A DNA stretch of 48,328 nt from NCBI GenBank assembly GCA_021793675.1, contig JAJYSG010000009.1, positions 1 to 48,328 of the forward strand, written 5' to 3'. Origin of the DNA: Actinomycetes bacterium. Its GTDB lineage: Bacteria > Actinomycetota > Actinomycetes > Actinomycetales > Cellulomonadaceae. The translations under genes and the position numbers were made by a program. Each line of letters starts with the position of its first letter. The first letter of the stretch is position 1. Shown here piece by piece: positions 1-8,299 of the stretch. The notes under the pieces were generated by a model, which saw nothing but the letters and a program-made list of their open reading frames with translations, was not told where the DNA came from and did not search any database.

Positions 1-2
1 TC

Positions 3-1160
3 TCCGAGGACGGATCGCCGGCACCACGTGCCGCGAACCCCAGGAACCGACGGTGGCGTCGGGTGCTTCCCATCACGGCCGGCGCAGCAGCGCTGGTCCT
101 CGTCGGAGGCGGCATCGCCTTCGCCGCAGCCCACAAGACCGTCACGCTCGACGTGGACGGCCGGCGGACGACGGTCTCGACGTTCGCGGGCTCGGTCTCC
201 GGCCTGCTGAGCGCCGAGCACGTCGCGGTCGGCGGCCGCGACGCCGTGTCTCCGACCGGGGCGCTCTCGGACGGTGCCGAGGTCGTCGTGCGGCACGCTC
301 ACCTCGTCACGCTGCAGCGCGGTCGCACGCAGGAACAGGTGTGGACCACCGCGCTGACGGCCGACGAGGCGCTCGCCGACCTCGCCACGCGCGACGGCGC
401 GGCACCCTCGCTCGTCGTCTCCCGCTCCGGCGACCGTGCCCAGCTCGACCTCGAGCTGGCCCTCAGCGGCCCGGTCGACGTCATCGCGGACGGCACCACC
501 AGGACGGTGCCGGACGGCGCGACCGACGTGGCCTCGGCGCTCGCCGACCTCGGCATCACGCTGCAGCCGCTGGACACCGTGTCCGTGGTCCGCTCCGACG
601 CCGGGCGGGTCCAGGTCGTCGTGCAGCGCGTCGTGGTGCAGGACGTGACGACGACGAGCGAGCTGCCGTACGGCACCCAGACCGTGCAGGACGCCACCGC
701 GTACGCGGGGACCTCCGCGGTGCGGCAGCCCGGCGCGGTCGGCGTGCGGACGGTCGTCGACCGGGTGACCACCGTCGACGGCGTCGAGAGCGGGCGCGTC
801 ACCGTCTCGGACGCGGTGACCACGGCGCCCGTCGACCGGGTGGTGGCGCTGGGCACCAAGCCGCGGCCGGTCGCGGCGCCGTCCCCGGCGGCCGCGGTGC
901 CCGCGGTCACCGGCAGCGCCGCGTCGCTCAACTGGGCCGCGCTGGCCCGGTGCGAGTCCGGGGGCCGGGTCGATGCGGTGTCGGCCAACGGGCTGTACTA
1001 CGGGCTCTACCAGTTCTCGCTGGGCACCTGGCGCGCCATGGGTGGCAGCGGCCTGCCGTCGCAGGCCTCGGCGGCCGAGCAGACGGCGCGAGCCGAGGCG
1101 CTGCTCACGCGCTCGGGTGCCGGGCAGTGGCCGGTGTGCGGCAGGAACCTGTTCTCCTGA
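3..1160 (+). CDS. rpfB: Resuscitation-promoting factor, RpfB type (5' end outside window)
   Basis: Secreted or membrane-anchored muralytic enzyme that cleaves peptidoglycan glycan strands and promotes regrowth of dormant cells. The reading frame is open from base 3, before any start codon, with an Arg-rich stretch and then a hydrophobic segment (around LPITAGAAALVLVGGGIAFA), so the true start lies upstream. Next come two to three DUF348-like repeats (the first opens KTVTLDVDGRR), a G5-like region (about bases 640-870) and the C-terminal Rpf lysozyme-like domain beginning NWAALARCESGG. The Glu in RCESGG is the expected catalytic residue, and a terminal Cys (PVCGRN) can pair with the RCE cysteine. 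The order rpf-rsmA-ispE is classic for Actinobacteria, though here a cytochrome cluster intervenes. An internal GTG at 63 is not the start, because it would remove the positively charged N-terminus. Confidence 0.95.
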   Translation, partial: SEDGSPAPRAANPRNRRWRRVLPITAGAAALVLVGGGIAFAAAHKTVTLDVDGRRTTVSTFAGSVSGLLSAEHVAVGGRDAVSPTGALSDGAEVVVRHAHLVTLQRGRTQEQVWTTALTADEALADLATRDGAAPSLVVSRSGDRAQLDLELALSGPVDVIADGTTRTVPDGATDVASALADLGITLQPLDTVSVVRSDAGRVQVVVQRVVVQDVTTTSELPYGTQTVQDATAYAGTSAVRQPGAVGVRTVVDRVTTVDGVESGRVTVSDAVTTAPVDRVVALGTKPRPVAAPSPAAAVPAVTGSAASLNWAALARCESGGRVDAVSANGLYYGLYQFSLGTWRAMGGSGLPSQASAAEQTARAEALLTRSGAGQWPVCGRNLFS

Positions 1161-1180
1161 CCGGGACACCTCCCGGGACA

Positions 1181-1218
1181 CGTGGGGCGCCGGCGGACAT
1201 GACCGCCGGCGCCCCACG
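1181..1218. terminator. Bidirectional hairpin terminator between convergent genes
   Basis: A perfect 16-bp GC-rich stem (1181-1196 with 1203-1218) closes a 6-base ACATGA loop. It lies between the rpf stop (+) and the cytochrome b C-terminal gene stop (-). There is no clear U-tract, as is usual for actinobacterial terminators. Confidence 0.85.
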
Positions 1219-1241
1219 CCTGTCTGGAACCCCGTCCCGGC

Positions 1242-2213
1242 TCAGGTCCGCCGGCGCGGGTGGTCCCGGTACCAGTCACGCCAGATGATGCGGTGCACGG
1301 GGATCCACCGCGGGATCGAGCGCAGCCCCGGGATGAACGGCACGAGCACGAGCAGCAGCGTGAGCAGCATCATGAGGCCCCACACCAGGGCGTCGGCGTT
1401 GCTCGACGTGGAGAACGGCGGGATCTGGTACCAGAACGTGTACAGCCACATCCACGGCTGGCCCGGGTAGTTGCCGGTCTCGTTCATCATGCCCCACTGG
1501 TCGCCGCCGAGGTGGCGCGCCCGCGCCTGGTCCTCGAGGTACGAGCCGTCGGACAGCAGCAGCAGCGGACGCGTCTGGTCGATGCCGTAGAACGTGCTGG
1601 AGGCCAGCATCCCCTCGAGGCCGCCGCTGCTGGCGACCGTGAGGAACGCCTGGCTCATCGTCGGCACCGGGCCGTAGTCGCCGGTGGCCACCTGGGTCGG
1701 GTCGCCGTTCGGGGCCTTGGACAGCGCGTCGGAGTAGGCCGAGGCCCACGCCGTCTGCTGGTCGGGCGTGGCGGCCTTCCAGGTCGCGAGCGCGGCCGTG
1801 AGCGTGGCGTTGCCGGTGACGTGCGACAGCGGCGTGACCACCAGGTCCTGCGCCGAGTTGACCGGGATCCGTACGCCGGCCCACTTGGCGAGCGGCAGCG
1901 GGCCCAGCTTCTGGCCTTCGGCCGCCGTGTTGTACGGCGGGCCGTAGCTGGCGCTCGTCGTGGTGCCGGCGAGCTCGCCCGCGGCGGTCGCGACGACGTC
2001 GTTCGGGGCCGCCGCGGCCCAGTCGCTCATGGTGATCGCCTTCTCGTCGGGCGACGAGAACGCGGCGGCGAGGCCCACGGTGAGCAGCGCCACGACGATG
2101 ATGGCGACGACGAACTCCTTGACCAGGTCGTACGGCCTGGTGGGGAACCCGTGGGAGTCCGGCGTGCGGGGGCGGCGCCGGGCGGCCGGCGGGGCGGCGG
2201 TGGTGGTGGTCAC
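1242..2213 (-). CDS. Cytochrome b C-terminal / subunit IV-like membrane protein with an extracytoplasmic insert
   Basis: A 323-residue protein. One membrane helix near the N-terminus (about residues 31-50, VVAIIVVALLTVGLAAAF) is followed by a long soluble region of about 200 residues, then a C-terminal helix (LVWGLMMLLTLLLVLVPFIPGL) and a short basic tail. Position and overlap with the cytochrome b gene suggest the equivalent of cytochrome b6f subunit IV, which contributes to the quinol-oxidation site. The canonical PEWY motif is not seen; the nearest stretch is GQPWMWLYTFWYQIPPF. The start is GTG at 2213, overlapping the upstream stop in a GTGA arrangement, so the two are probably translationally coupled. 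Electron donor and acceptor cannot be deduced, since no Rieske or cytochrome c gene is adjacent. Confidence 0.75.
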   Translation of the reverse strand: MTTTTAAPPAARRRPRTPDSHGFPTRPYDLVKEFVVAIIVVALLTVGLAAAFSSPDEKAITMSDWAAAAPNDVVATAAGELAGTTTSASYGPPYNTAAEGQKLGPLPLAKWAGVRIPVNSAQDLVVTPLSHVTGNATLTAALATWKAATPDQQTAWASAYSDALSKAPNGDPTQVATGDYGPVPTMSQAFLTVASSGGLEGMLASSTFYGIDQTRPLLLLSDGSYLEDQARARHLGGDQWGMMNETGNYPGQPWMWLYTFWYQIPPFSTSSNADALVWGLMMLLTLLLVLVPFIPGLRSIPRWIPVHRIIWRDWYRDHPRRRT

Positions 2214-2881
2214 CGGGCACCTCCCTCGTCGGCGAGGTTCGCGTCGGCGGCCTCGGCCTCGAGCGGCGGCACGATGCCGTGACGCCGCACCAGGACGAGG
2301 TGGATCGCGACGATCAGCCCGATGAGCAGCGGCAGCAGCGTGACGTGCCACACCAGCATCTGACCGGGGTTGAGGACGTTGAAGTACGCGCCGACGCCGA
2401 CCGCGTTCAGCCCGTCCTTCGCCTGCGTGCTGATCCACTGGGAGTCGAAGTTCGACTGGGAGAGGTACCCGGTGAACGCGGTGCCGATCGAGCCGAGGAA
2501 CGCCAGCACGCCGGTCATCCAGGTCAGCGCGCGGTTGCCGCGCCACGCGGCCATCCAGAACTTGCCCCAGAGGTGGATGACCATGAAGGCGAAGAACAGC
2601 TCGACGCTCCACAGGTGCAGCGAGTTGACGAAGTGCCCGGCGGGCGAGACGTGCCACCAGGCGACGCCGCCGATCGCGAGCAGCACGCCGGTGGCGATGA
2701 CGACGAGCAGGGCGGCGATCGTCAGCACGCCGAACACGTAGATCCACGACGACATGTAGGCCGGCTGCCGGTCCGGCAGCGCCTGGCCCTGCGGCACGAT
2801 GCGGGAGATCCGGGTGCGGGTACGCACCGTCCAGCTGGTGGGTGGGGTCGGTGCCTCGTCGGCGCCCGTCGCGGCGGTCAT
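2210..2881 (-). CDS. Cytochrome b/b6-like di-haem membrane protein
   Basis: A 223-residue polytopic protein resembling the N-terminal haem-binding half of cytochrome b. Both bis-His pairs are present: His-x13-His in HLWSVELFFAFMVIH, and His-x14-His in HVTLLPLLIGLIVAIH. The 14-residue spacing of the second pair is the cytochrome b6 pattern; bc1 cytochromes b have 13. The preceding NFDSQWISTQAKDG segment matches the loop before the third helix in this family. The start is ATG 2881, overlapping the upstream small gene's stop (ATGA). The protein is expected to move electrons from menaquinol across the membrane with its downstream partner. The separate qcrCAB respiratory locus is not in this window, so this looks like an accessory complex. 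Confidence 0.85.
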   Translation of the reverse strand: MTAATGADEAPTPPTSWTVRTRTRISRIVPQGQALPDRQPAYMSSWIYVFGVLTIAALLVVIATGVLLAIGGVAWWHVSPAGHFVNSLHLWSVELFFAFMVIHLWGKFWMAAWRGNRALTWMTGVLAFLGSIGTAFTGYLSQSNFDSQWISTQAKDGLNAVGVGAYFNVLNPGQMLVWHVTLLPLLIGLIVAIHLVLVRRHGIVPPLEAEAADANLADEGGAR

Positions 2882-3054
2882 GAGTCGCCCCCCCGGCGTC
2901 CGCGGCCGCCGTGCCGCGGGAACGGCAGCAGGATCGCGAGGGCAAAGAGCACGATCATCGCTCCGATGGTGATCGCGTTGGTCAGAGAGATCTGGATCAC
3001 GCCGGCGCTGATGTAGCGACCGGCGGGATCCGCGAGCAGGACGCTGCTTTTCAT
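2878..3054 (-). CDS. Small single-helix membrane protein of the cytochrome b cluster
   Basis: A 58-residue protein starting MKSSVLLADPAGRYISAGVI. It has one predicted transmembrane helix (about residues 18-44, ITIGAMIVLFALAILLPF) and a basic Gly/Arg tail. A GAGGTG ribosome-binding sequence lies upstream of ATG 3054. The stop overlaps the cytochrome b start (ATGA), making it the first gene of a three-gene operon. Its size and topology fit a small assembly or stabilising subunit of a cytochrome complex. I do not recognise the family. Confidence 0.75.
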   Translation of the reverse strand: MKSSVLLADPAGRYISAGVIQISLTNAITIGAMIVLFALAILLPFPRHGGRGRRGGDS

Positions 3055-3252
3055 GTGTCACCTCGACTGCACAGGAGCCACCGCACCAGAGTGGTGGTTT
3101 CGACGGAACGACGTGGTCATCCTCGGCCCCGGACGCGATGAACGCATCCGCTGGTGGACCCGCGGGGATTGTCCGCGAGTTTCCTATGTCGGGCCTGTGA
3201 GTTTTCGGGGCGGTCGAGGGAGCGCCCGGGGGCCCGTCGGCCGGGCGCCCGC

Positions 3253-3258
3253 TAGCCT
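3253..3258 (+). promoter_or_regulatory. -10 box of a leaderless rsmA promoter
   Basis: TAGCCT with 8 bases between its last T and the GTG at 3267, which puts transcription start at or next to the start codon. No Shine-Dalgarno sequence precedes the GTG. The rest of 3055-3252 holds the back-to-back control regions of rsmA and the cytochrome operon; I see no gene there. Confidence 0.65.
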
Positions 3259-3266
3259 GCACACCC

Positions 3267-4202
3267 GTGACGGTGCAGCTGCTCGGGCCGGCGGAGATCC
3301 GCGAGCTGGCGGCGGCGGCCGGCGTGCGGCCGACGAAGACGCTCGGGCAGAACTTCGTGCTCGACTCCGGCACGGTGCGCAAGATCGTGCGGCAGGCCGG
3401 CGTGACCCCGGGGGAGCAGGTCGTGGAGGTGGGGCCCGGGCTCGGCTCGCTCACCCTGGGGCTGCTCGAGGCCGGGGCGGACGTCCTGGCGGTCGAGATC
3501 GACCCGGTGCTGGCCCGGCTGCTGCCGACGACGGTCGCGGCGCACGTGGCCGGTCTCCTCGTCGGGCCCGGGCCCGACGAGGGCGCGGACGGCCGCGCCG
3601 AGACCGTCGCGGTGCTGCGCGACGACACCGGCCGTGCCCGGCTGCGGGTGGTGCTCGCCGACGCCCTCGACCTCACCGCGTTGCCCGGGGAGCCCACCGC
3701 GCTCGTCGCCAACCTGCCCTACAACGTGTCGGTCCCCGTGCTGCTGTCGTTCCTCGAGCGCTTCGACTCTCTCGCCCGGGCGCTGGTCATGGTCCAGGCC
3801 GAGGTCGCGGACCGGCTCGCGGCGCCACCGGGGAGCCGCACGTACGGCGTGCCGTCGGTCAAGGCGGCGTGGTATGCCACCGCGCGGCGTACCGCGACCG
3901 TGGGACGGGCGGTGTTCTGGCCGGTCCCGAACGTGGACTCGGCCCTCGTCCGGCTGGACCGGCGCGAGCCGCCGAGGACGAGCGCGAGCCGTCGGGCCGT
4001 GTTCGCGGTCGTCGACGCCGCGTTCGGTCAGCGCCGCAAGACGCTCCGCCAGTCCCTCGCGGCCCTGGCCGGCTCGCCCGCGGCCGCGGAGGCCGCGGTG
4101 CGGGCGGCCGGTGTCGACCCCGGGGCCCGGGGGGAGGCCGTGGACGTCCACGGCTTCGCGCGCATCGCGGAGCACCTTGTGCTCCCCGACCTGGCACAGT
4201 GA
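3267..4202 (+). CDS. rsmA: 16S rRNA (adenine1518/1519-N6)-dimethyltransferase RsmA (KsgA)
   Basis: Dimethylates two adjacent adenines in the 3'-terminal hairpin of 16S rRNA during 30S maturation, using S-adenosylmethionine. The 311-residue protein has the family opening [15 protein letters not shown] motif [16 protein letters not shown], the acidic motif VEIDP, and the catalytic motif [11 protein letters not shown]. The C-terminal region [11 protein letters not shown] and [12 protein letters not shown] are also family hallmarks. About 25 extra residues ([21 protein letters not shown] region) sit between motifs II and III. Start GTG 3267 follows a -10 box directly, consistent with a leaderless message. 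ispE follows after 4 bases. Confidence 0.97.
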   Translation: MTVQLLGPAEIRELAAAAGVRPTKTLGQNFVLDSGTVRKIVRQAGVTPGEQVVEVGPGLGSLTLGLLEAGADVLAVEIDPVLARLLPTTVAAHVAGLLVGPGPDEGADGRAETVAVLRDDTGRARLRVVLADALDLTALPGEPTALVANLPYNVSVPVLLSFLERFDSLARALVMVQAEVADRLAAPPGSRTYGVPSVKAAWYATARRTATVGRAVFWPVPNVDSALVRLDRREPPRTSASRRAVFAVVDAAFGQRRKTLRQSLAALAGSPAAAEAAVRAAGVDPGARGEAVDVHGFARIAEHLVLPDLAQ

Positions 4203-4206
4203 GCAC

Positions 4207-5145
4207 GTGACGCTCACCCCGGTCGACGCGCTCCCGGCGCGACAGGTGCGCGTCCGTGCGCCCGGCAAGGTGAACCTGTCCCTGCGCGTCGGCCCACGTC
4301 AGCCGGACGGGTTCCACCCGTTGTCGACGGTGTTCCAGGCGGTGTCGGTGTACGAGGAGGTGGTGGCCTCCCCGCACGACGGCGTGCTCGTCACGGTGAG
4401 CGGACCGCAGTCGGCCGCGGTGCCGACGGACGACTCGAACCTCGCGGCCCGCGCCGCGCGGCTCCTGGCCCGCCGCGCCGGTGTGACCGACGGCGTCCAC
4501 CTGCACCTGGTCAAGGGCGTGCCGGTGGCGGGCGGGATGGCCGGCGGCTCTGCCGACGCGGCAGCCGCCCTCGTCGCGTGCGACGCGCTGTGGAGCACCG
4601 GGATGAGCCGCGACGAACTCGGCGGCCTGGCGGCGGCGCTCGGCGCCGACGTGCCGTTCCTGCTGGCGGGGCACACCGCGGTCGGTGCCGGTCGGGGCGA
4701 CCTGCTGACGCCCGCACTCACCCGGGGCGAGTTCCACTGGGCCTTCGCGGTGCGCGACCAGGGCCTGTCGACCGCCGCCGTGTACGCCGCCTACGACGAA
4801 CGGCACCGGGCCGCGCCGCCCGCGACGCCGAGCGACGCGGACGACGTCCCGCTCATGCAGGCCCTGCTCGCGGGCGACGCCACAGCGCTCGGACAGGCGC
4901 TGCACAACGACCTGCAGCAGGCCGCGCTCGACCTGGCCCCGGACCTGGCCGAGCCCCTACAGGTGGCCCGCGACGCGGGCGCGCTGGGCGTCGTCGTGTC
5001 GGGGTCCGGCCCCACGGTCGCGGCGCTCGGGCGCAACCGCCAGCACGCGCTGCTCATCGCGGCCGCCTTCACCGCGGCGGGCGTCGCCGACCGGGTGCTC
5101 ACCGCGACCGGGCCCGTCCCGGGGGCCCGGGTGGTGGGCGAGTAG
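4207..5145 (+). CDS. ispE: 4-diphosphocytidyl-2-C-methyl-D-erythritol kinase
   Basis: GHMP-family kinase of the MEP isoprenoid pathway; it phosphorylates the 2-hydroxyl of CDP-methylerythritol. The 312-residue protein has the N-terminal substrate motif RAPGKVNLSLRVG followed by DGFHPLSTVF, the glycine-rich ATP loop PVAGGMAGGSADAAAAL, and the C-terminal GHMP motif VVVSGSGPTVAAL. The start is GTG 4207, four bases after the rsmA stop, giving VTLTPVDALPARQVRVRAPGK; longer upstream reading is only a shadow of rsmA. It is probably co-transcribed with rsmA, the usual actinobacterial arrangement. Confidence 0.96.
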   Translation: MTLTPVDALPARQVRVRAPGKVNLSLRVGPRQPDGFHPLSTVFQAVSVYEEVVASPHDGVLVTVSGPQSAAVPTDDSNLAARAARLLARRAGVTDGVHLHLVKGVPVAGGMAGGSADAAAALVACDALWSTGMSRDELGGLAAALGADVPFLLAGHTAVGAGRGDLLTPALTRGEFHWAFAVRDQGLSTAAVYAAYDERHRAAPPATPSDADDVPLMQALLAGDATALGQALHNDLQQAALDLAPDLAEPLQVARDAGALGVVVSGSGPTVAALGRNRQHALLIAAAFTAAGVADRVLTATGPVPGARVVGE

Positions 5146-5243
5146 CCGACGTGCGTCGGCCGGAAGTCCTGGACATCGCCCGCCAGGGCCAGGTAAATCT
5201 CGTCACGCGCCGCGACCGGACCGCGGCAGGGGGAGGAGCGACC

Positions 5244-6569
5244 GTGACCGACGACGTCGTGTCGCGCGAGGTGTCGGCCGACGTCGCCGACCCGGACCAG
5301 CCGGGCTGGCAGCGTGCGGCGCCCGACGCGGACGACCGGCGGGCCGACCTGCTCCTGGCGCTCGGACTGTTCGTCGGCTCGCTGCTGGCCATGGTGCTGT
5401 ACCGCGTGGCGGGCTACTACAAGCACCCCGCGGCGGGCTGGCTGTCGGCGCTGCTGCTCGCCGGCGTGACGCTGCCGCTCGCACAGCGGCGCCGCTGGCC
5501 CACGGCGGTCGCCGCCGCGGTGGCGCTGATCGTGCTCGTCGAGGGCGTGCTCTCGGTGCCGGAGGTGCTGTTCTCGAACATCGCGCTCTTCGTGGCGCTC
5601 TACACGGTCGGCGCGTGGGACCCGCACCGGCGGCGAGCCTTCTGGACGCGCCTGGTCATCGTCGTCGGGATGTTCGTCTACCTGTTCGTCGCGCTGGTCC
5701 GCGCCTCGACCGACCCGGAGGCGACCCCCGGCCTGGACCGGGCGGGCGCGTTCTCGCCGTTCGTCGCGTTCATGCTGCTGCAGATCCTGTCCAACGTGCT
5801 CTACTTCGCGGGCGCCTGGTGGTTCGGGGACCACACCTGGACCTCGGCGCGCGAGCGCGCCCGCACCCTGTGGCGGGGCCGCCTGCTGCAGCTCGAGCGG
5901 TTGCGGGCGGAGGAGCGGGTGGTGGCCCTGGAGCGGCTGCACCTGGCCCGGGAGCTGCACGACTCGGTGGCCCACCACGTCTCGCTCATGGGGGTCCAGG
6001 CGGCGGCGGCACGCACGCTGCTGGCACGCCAGCCGGACCGCGCGGCGGCCTCGCTCGAGCAGCTTGAGGAGGCGGCCCGGCAGGCGGTCGACGAGCTGGC
6101 GGGCGTGCTCGGCGTGCTGCGGACGGGTGTTCCGGGAGAGACCACGCCCGGCAGCGGGGCCGCGGCCGCGGGCGTCGAACAGCTGACGGAGCTGGTCGCC
6201 CAGGCGCGAGGCGCCGGCATGGCGGTGTCCTTCGACGTCGTCGGGCAGCCCGAGCCGATCGCGCCGATGACGTCGCTGGCCGTGTACCGGGTGGTGCAGG
6301 AGGCGCTGACCAACAGCCGCAAGCACGGCGGCGGCAGCGTGCGCGCCGACGTGCGGCTGCGCTGGCTGGCCGACGCGGTCGAGGTCGAGGTCTCCGACGA
6401 CGGCGCCGGCGGGCGGCGGGCCGCCGTCCCGTCGTCCGGCCTGGGCCTGGTCGGGATGCGCGAGCGAATCGCCGCCGTGGCCGGCACCCTCACCGCGGGG
6501 CCCCGGGAGCGGGGCGGCTTCCTGGTCCGTGCCCGGCTGCCGCTGGACGGCGCGAGGAGCGTCACGTGA
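5244..6569 (+). CDS. Membrane sensor histidine kinase (HisKA_3 type)
   Basis: A 441-residue kinase. After about 30 soluble residues there are five or six hydrophobic segments (about residues 33-195), starting DLLLALGLFVGSLLAMVLYRV and ending VLYFAGAWWFG. A dimerisation helix follows with the phospho-acceptor His239 in HLARELHDSVAHHVSLM. The HATPase domain has the N box VVQEALTNSRKHG and G boxes DDGAGG and GLGLVGMRERI. The start is GTG 5244, five bases after GGGAGGAG; an AT-rich TAAATCT at 5194-5200 may be part of the promoter. The stop overlaps the response-regulator start (GTGA). The adjacent ABC exporter is a plausible target. The signal sensed is unknown, since there is no recognisable extracytoplasmic domain. 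Confidence 0.92.
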   Translation: MTDDVVSREVSADVADPDQPGWQRAAPDADDRRADLLLALGLFVGSLLAMVLYRVAGYYKHPAAGWLSALLLAGVTLPLAQRRRWPTAVAAAVALIVLVEGVLSVPEVLFSNIALFVALYTVGAWDPHRRRAFWTRLVIVVGMFVYLFVALVRASTDPEATPGLDRAGAFSPFVAFMLLQILSNVLYFAGAWWFGDHTWTSARERARTLWRGRLLQLERLRAEERVVALERLHLARELHDSVAHHVSLMGVQAAAARTLLARQPDRAAASLEQLEEAARQAVDELAGVLGVLRTGVPGETTPGSGAAAAGVEQLTELVAQARGAGMAVSFDVVGQPEPIAPMTSLAVYRVVQEALTNSRKHGGGSVRADVRLRWLADAVEVEVSDDGAGGRRAAVPSSGLGLVGMRERIAAVAGTLTAGPRERGGFLVRARLPLDGARSVT

Positions 6570-7210
6570 GCGTGCGCGTGCTGCTCGTCGACGACCAGGC
6601 GCTGCTGCGCGCCGGGTTCGCGACCATCCTGTCCGCGTGCGCCGACATCGAGGTCGTCGGCGAGGCCGGCACCGGGGCCGAGGCCGTCGCCCGCGCGGTC
6701 GAGCTGGATCCCGACGTGGTCCTCATGGACGTGCAGATGCCGGACATGGACGGCCTGGAGGCGACGCGGCGCATCGTCGCCCAGCCGGGGCTGCACGCCG
6801 CCGTCGTGGTGCTGACGACCTTCAACCGCGAGGACTACCTCATCGGGGCGCTGCGAGCCGGCGCGGTGGGGTTCGTGCTGAAGAACTCCCGGCCCGAGCA
6901 GCTCCTCCAGGCCGTGCGGTCGGCCGCGGCCGGTGACGGCCTGCTCGCCCCCGAGGTGACGCGGGCCGTCATCGCGCACGCCGTGACGGCGCGTGCCGGC
7001 GGGCCCGCCGGGCCGCCGCCGGGCCTCACCGAGCGCGAGGCCGAGGTGCTCGCGCTCGTCGCGCGCGGGCTGTCGAACGACGAGATCGCCGCCCGGCTGT
7101 ACCTGGGCCGGGCCACGGTCAAGACGCACGTCTCGAACGTCCTGGCCAAGCTGGGCCTGCGGGATCGCGTGCAGGCCGTGGTCTACGCCCACGAGCACGG
7201 CTGGACGTAG
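6566..7210 (+). CDS. NarL/LuxR-family response regulator
   Basis: A 214-residue regulator with an N-terminal receiver domain (acidic pair Asp9/Asp10, phospho-acceptor Asp55 in VVLMDVQMPDMDG, Thr84 and Lys106) and a C-terminal LuxR-type helix-turn-helix (LTEREAEVLALVARGLSNDE, then ATVKTHVSNVLAKLGLRDR). The GTG start overlaps the kinase stop by four bases and has GAGGAG just upstream, so kinase and regulator are translationally coupled. It probably controls the downstream ABC transporter or its own operon. No target site was identified. Confidence 0.95.
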   Translation: MSVRVLLVDDQALLRAGFATILSACADIEVVGEAGTGAEAVARAVELDPDVVLMDVQMPDMDGLEATRRIVAQPGLHAAVVVLTTFNREDYLIGALRAGAVGFVLKNSRPEQLLQAVRSAAAGDGLLAPEVTRAVIAHAVTARAGGPAGPPPGLTEREAEVLALVARGLSNDEIAARLYLGRATVKTHVSNVLAKLGLRDRVQAVVYAHEHGWT

Positions 7211-7305
7211 GCCGGTCCTCGTCACCCAGGCCTTCGGTCCTTCCACCTCACGGCGGAGGCGACGGCTCCGTCCGGCGCCCGATCCGCTCGTCCGGCGCAC
7301 CGCCG

Positions 7306-7311
7306 TAGGGT
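7306..7311 (+). promoter_or_regulatory. Probable -10 box for the ABC exporter operon
   Basis: TAGGGT, seven bases before an in-frame GTG (7319). Either a leaderless message starts at GTG 7319, or a leader of about 40 bases precedes the better ATG 7355. Confidence 0.45.
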
Positions 7312-7354
7312 CGCCACCGTGCCGGCGGGGGGTCGGCGGGAGAGGCGGAGACGG

Positions 7355-8299
7355 ATGCTGGAGCTGTCGGGTGTCAGTCGGTCGTTCGGCGACCGCCGAG
7401 CCCTGGACGACGTGGGCTTCACCGTGCGGCGGGGCCGGCTGACGGGCTTCGTCGGCGGCAACGGAGCCGGCAAGACGACCGCGATGCGGATCGTGCTCGG
7501 GGTGCTGTCGGCGGACGCCGGCACGGTGACGCTGGACGGGCGCGAGCTCGACGGTGCGACCCGCCGCACGTTCGGGTACATGCCCGAGGAGCGGGGGCTG
7601 TACCCGCGGATGAAGGTCGCGGAGCAGCTGGCCTACCTGGCGCGCCTGCGCGGCTTCGACCGGGCCGGCGCCGACCGGCGCGCCCGCGAGCTGCTCGACC
7701 GCCTCGACGTCACCGAGCGCGCCGACGACAGGTTGGACAGCCTCTCGCTGGGCAACCAGCAGCGGGTCCAGGTCGCCGCCTCGGTGGTGCACGACCCCGA
7801 CGTGCTCATCCTCGACGAGCCGTTCTCCGGGCTGGACCCGATGGCGGTCGACGTGGTGCAGAGCGTGCTCGTCGAGCATGCGGCGGGCGGTGCGCCGGTG
7901 CTCTTCTCCAGCCACCAGCTCGACGTGGTCGAGCGGCTGTGCGACGACGTCGTCATCATCGCGGGCGGTCGCATCGTCGCCGCCGGCGACCGCGAGGAGC
8001 TGCGCGCCCGGCACACCGAGCCGCGCCATCGGCTGCGCGCCGGCACCGACCTCGGCTGGGTGCGCGACGTGCCGGGCGTGCACGTCGTCGAGCTGGCGGG
8101 TGCCGAGGTGCTCTTCGAGGCCGACGAGGCGACGGCGCAGCGCGTGCTGAGCCAGGCGCTGGAGCGGGGCACGGTGCGCGAGTTCGCGCCGGTGCGACCG
8201 CGGCTGGCCGAGATCTTCCGTGAGGTCATCAGGGACGAGGCGCAGGCGCAGGCGGCCGCTGCCACCGGGCGCCGGGGGAAGCGGGGGGTGGCGGCATGA
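7355..8299 (+). CDS. ABC transporter ATP-binding protein, NatA/YhaQ type
   Basis: A 314-residue ATPase that energises an exporter with the following permease. Walker A is GGNGAGKTTAM, the signature is LSLGNQQRVQVA, and Walker B is VLILDEPFSGLDPM with a downstream switch His in SSHQLDVVERL. The stretch YMPEERGLYPRMKV is typical of the NatA/YhaQ subfamily, which has a C-terminal DUF4162-like extension (about residues 215-300). I prefer ATG 7355 (MLELSGVSRSFG, with AGAGG 10-14 bases upstream) because family members begin there; GTG 7319 would add an unusual Arg-rich dodecapeptide. The stop overlaps the permease start (ATGA). Confidence 0.93.
   Translation: MLELSGVSRSFGDRRALDDVGFTVRRGRLTGFVGGNGAGKTTAMRIVLGVLSADAGTVTLDGRELDGATRRTFGYMPEERGLYPRMKVAEQLAYLARLRGFDRAGADRRARELLDRLDVTERADDRLDSLSLGNQQRVQVAASVVHDPDVLILDEPFSGLDPMAVDVVQSVLVEHAAGGAPVLFSSHQLDVVERLCDDVVIIAGGRIVAAGDREELRARHTEPRHRLRAGTDLGWVRDVPGVHVVELAGAEVLFEADEATAQRVLSQALERGTVREFAPVRPRLAEIFREVIRDEAQAQAAAATGRRGKRGVAA

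Noticed and set aside
2882..3712. Long in-frame extension of the cytochrome b frame upstream of 2881
   Set aside because: It runs antisense through rsmA and over the 58-residue small gene; ATG 2881 has an ATGA overlap and the correct family start.
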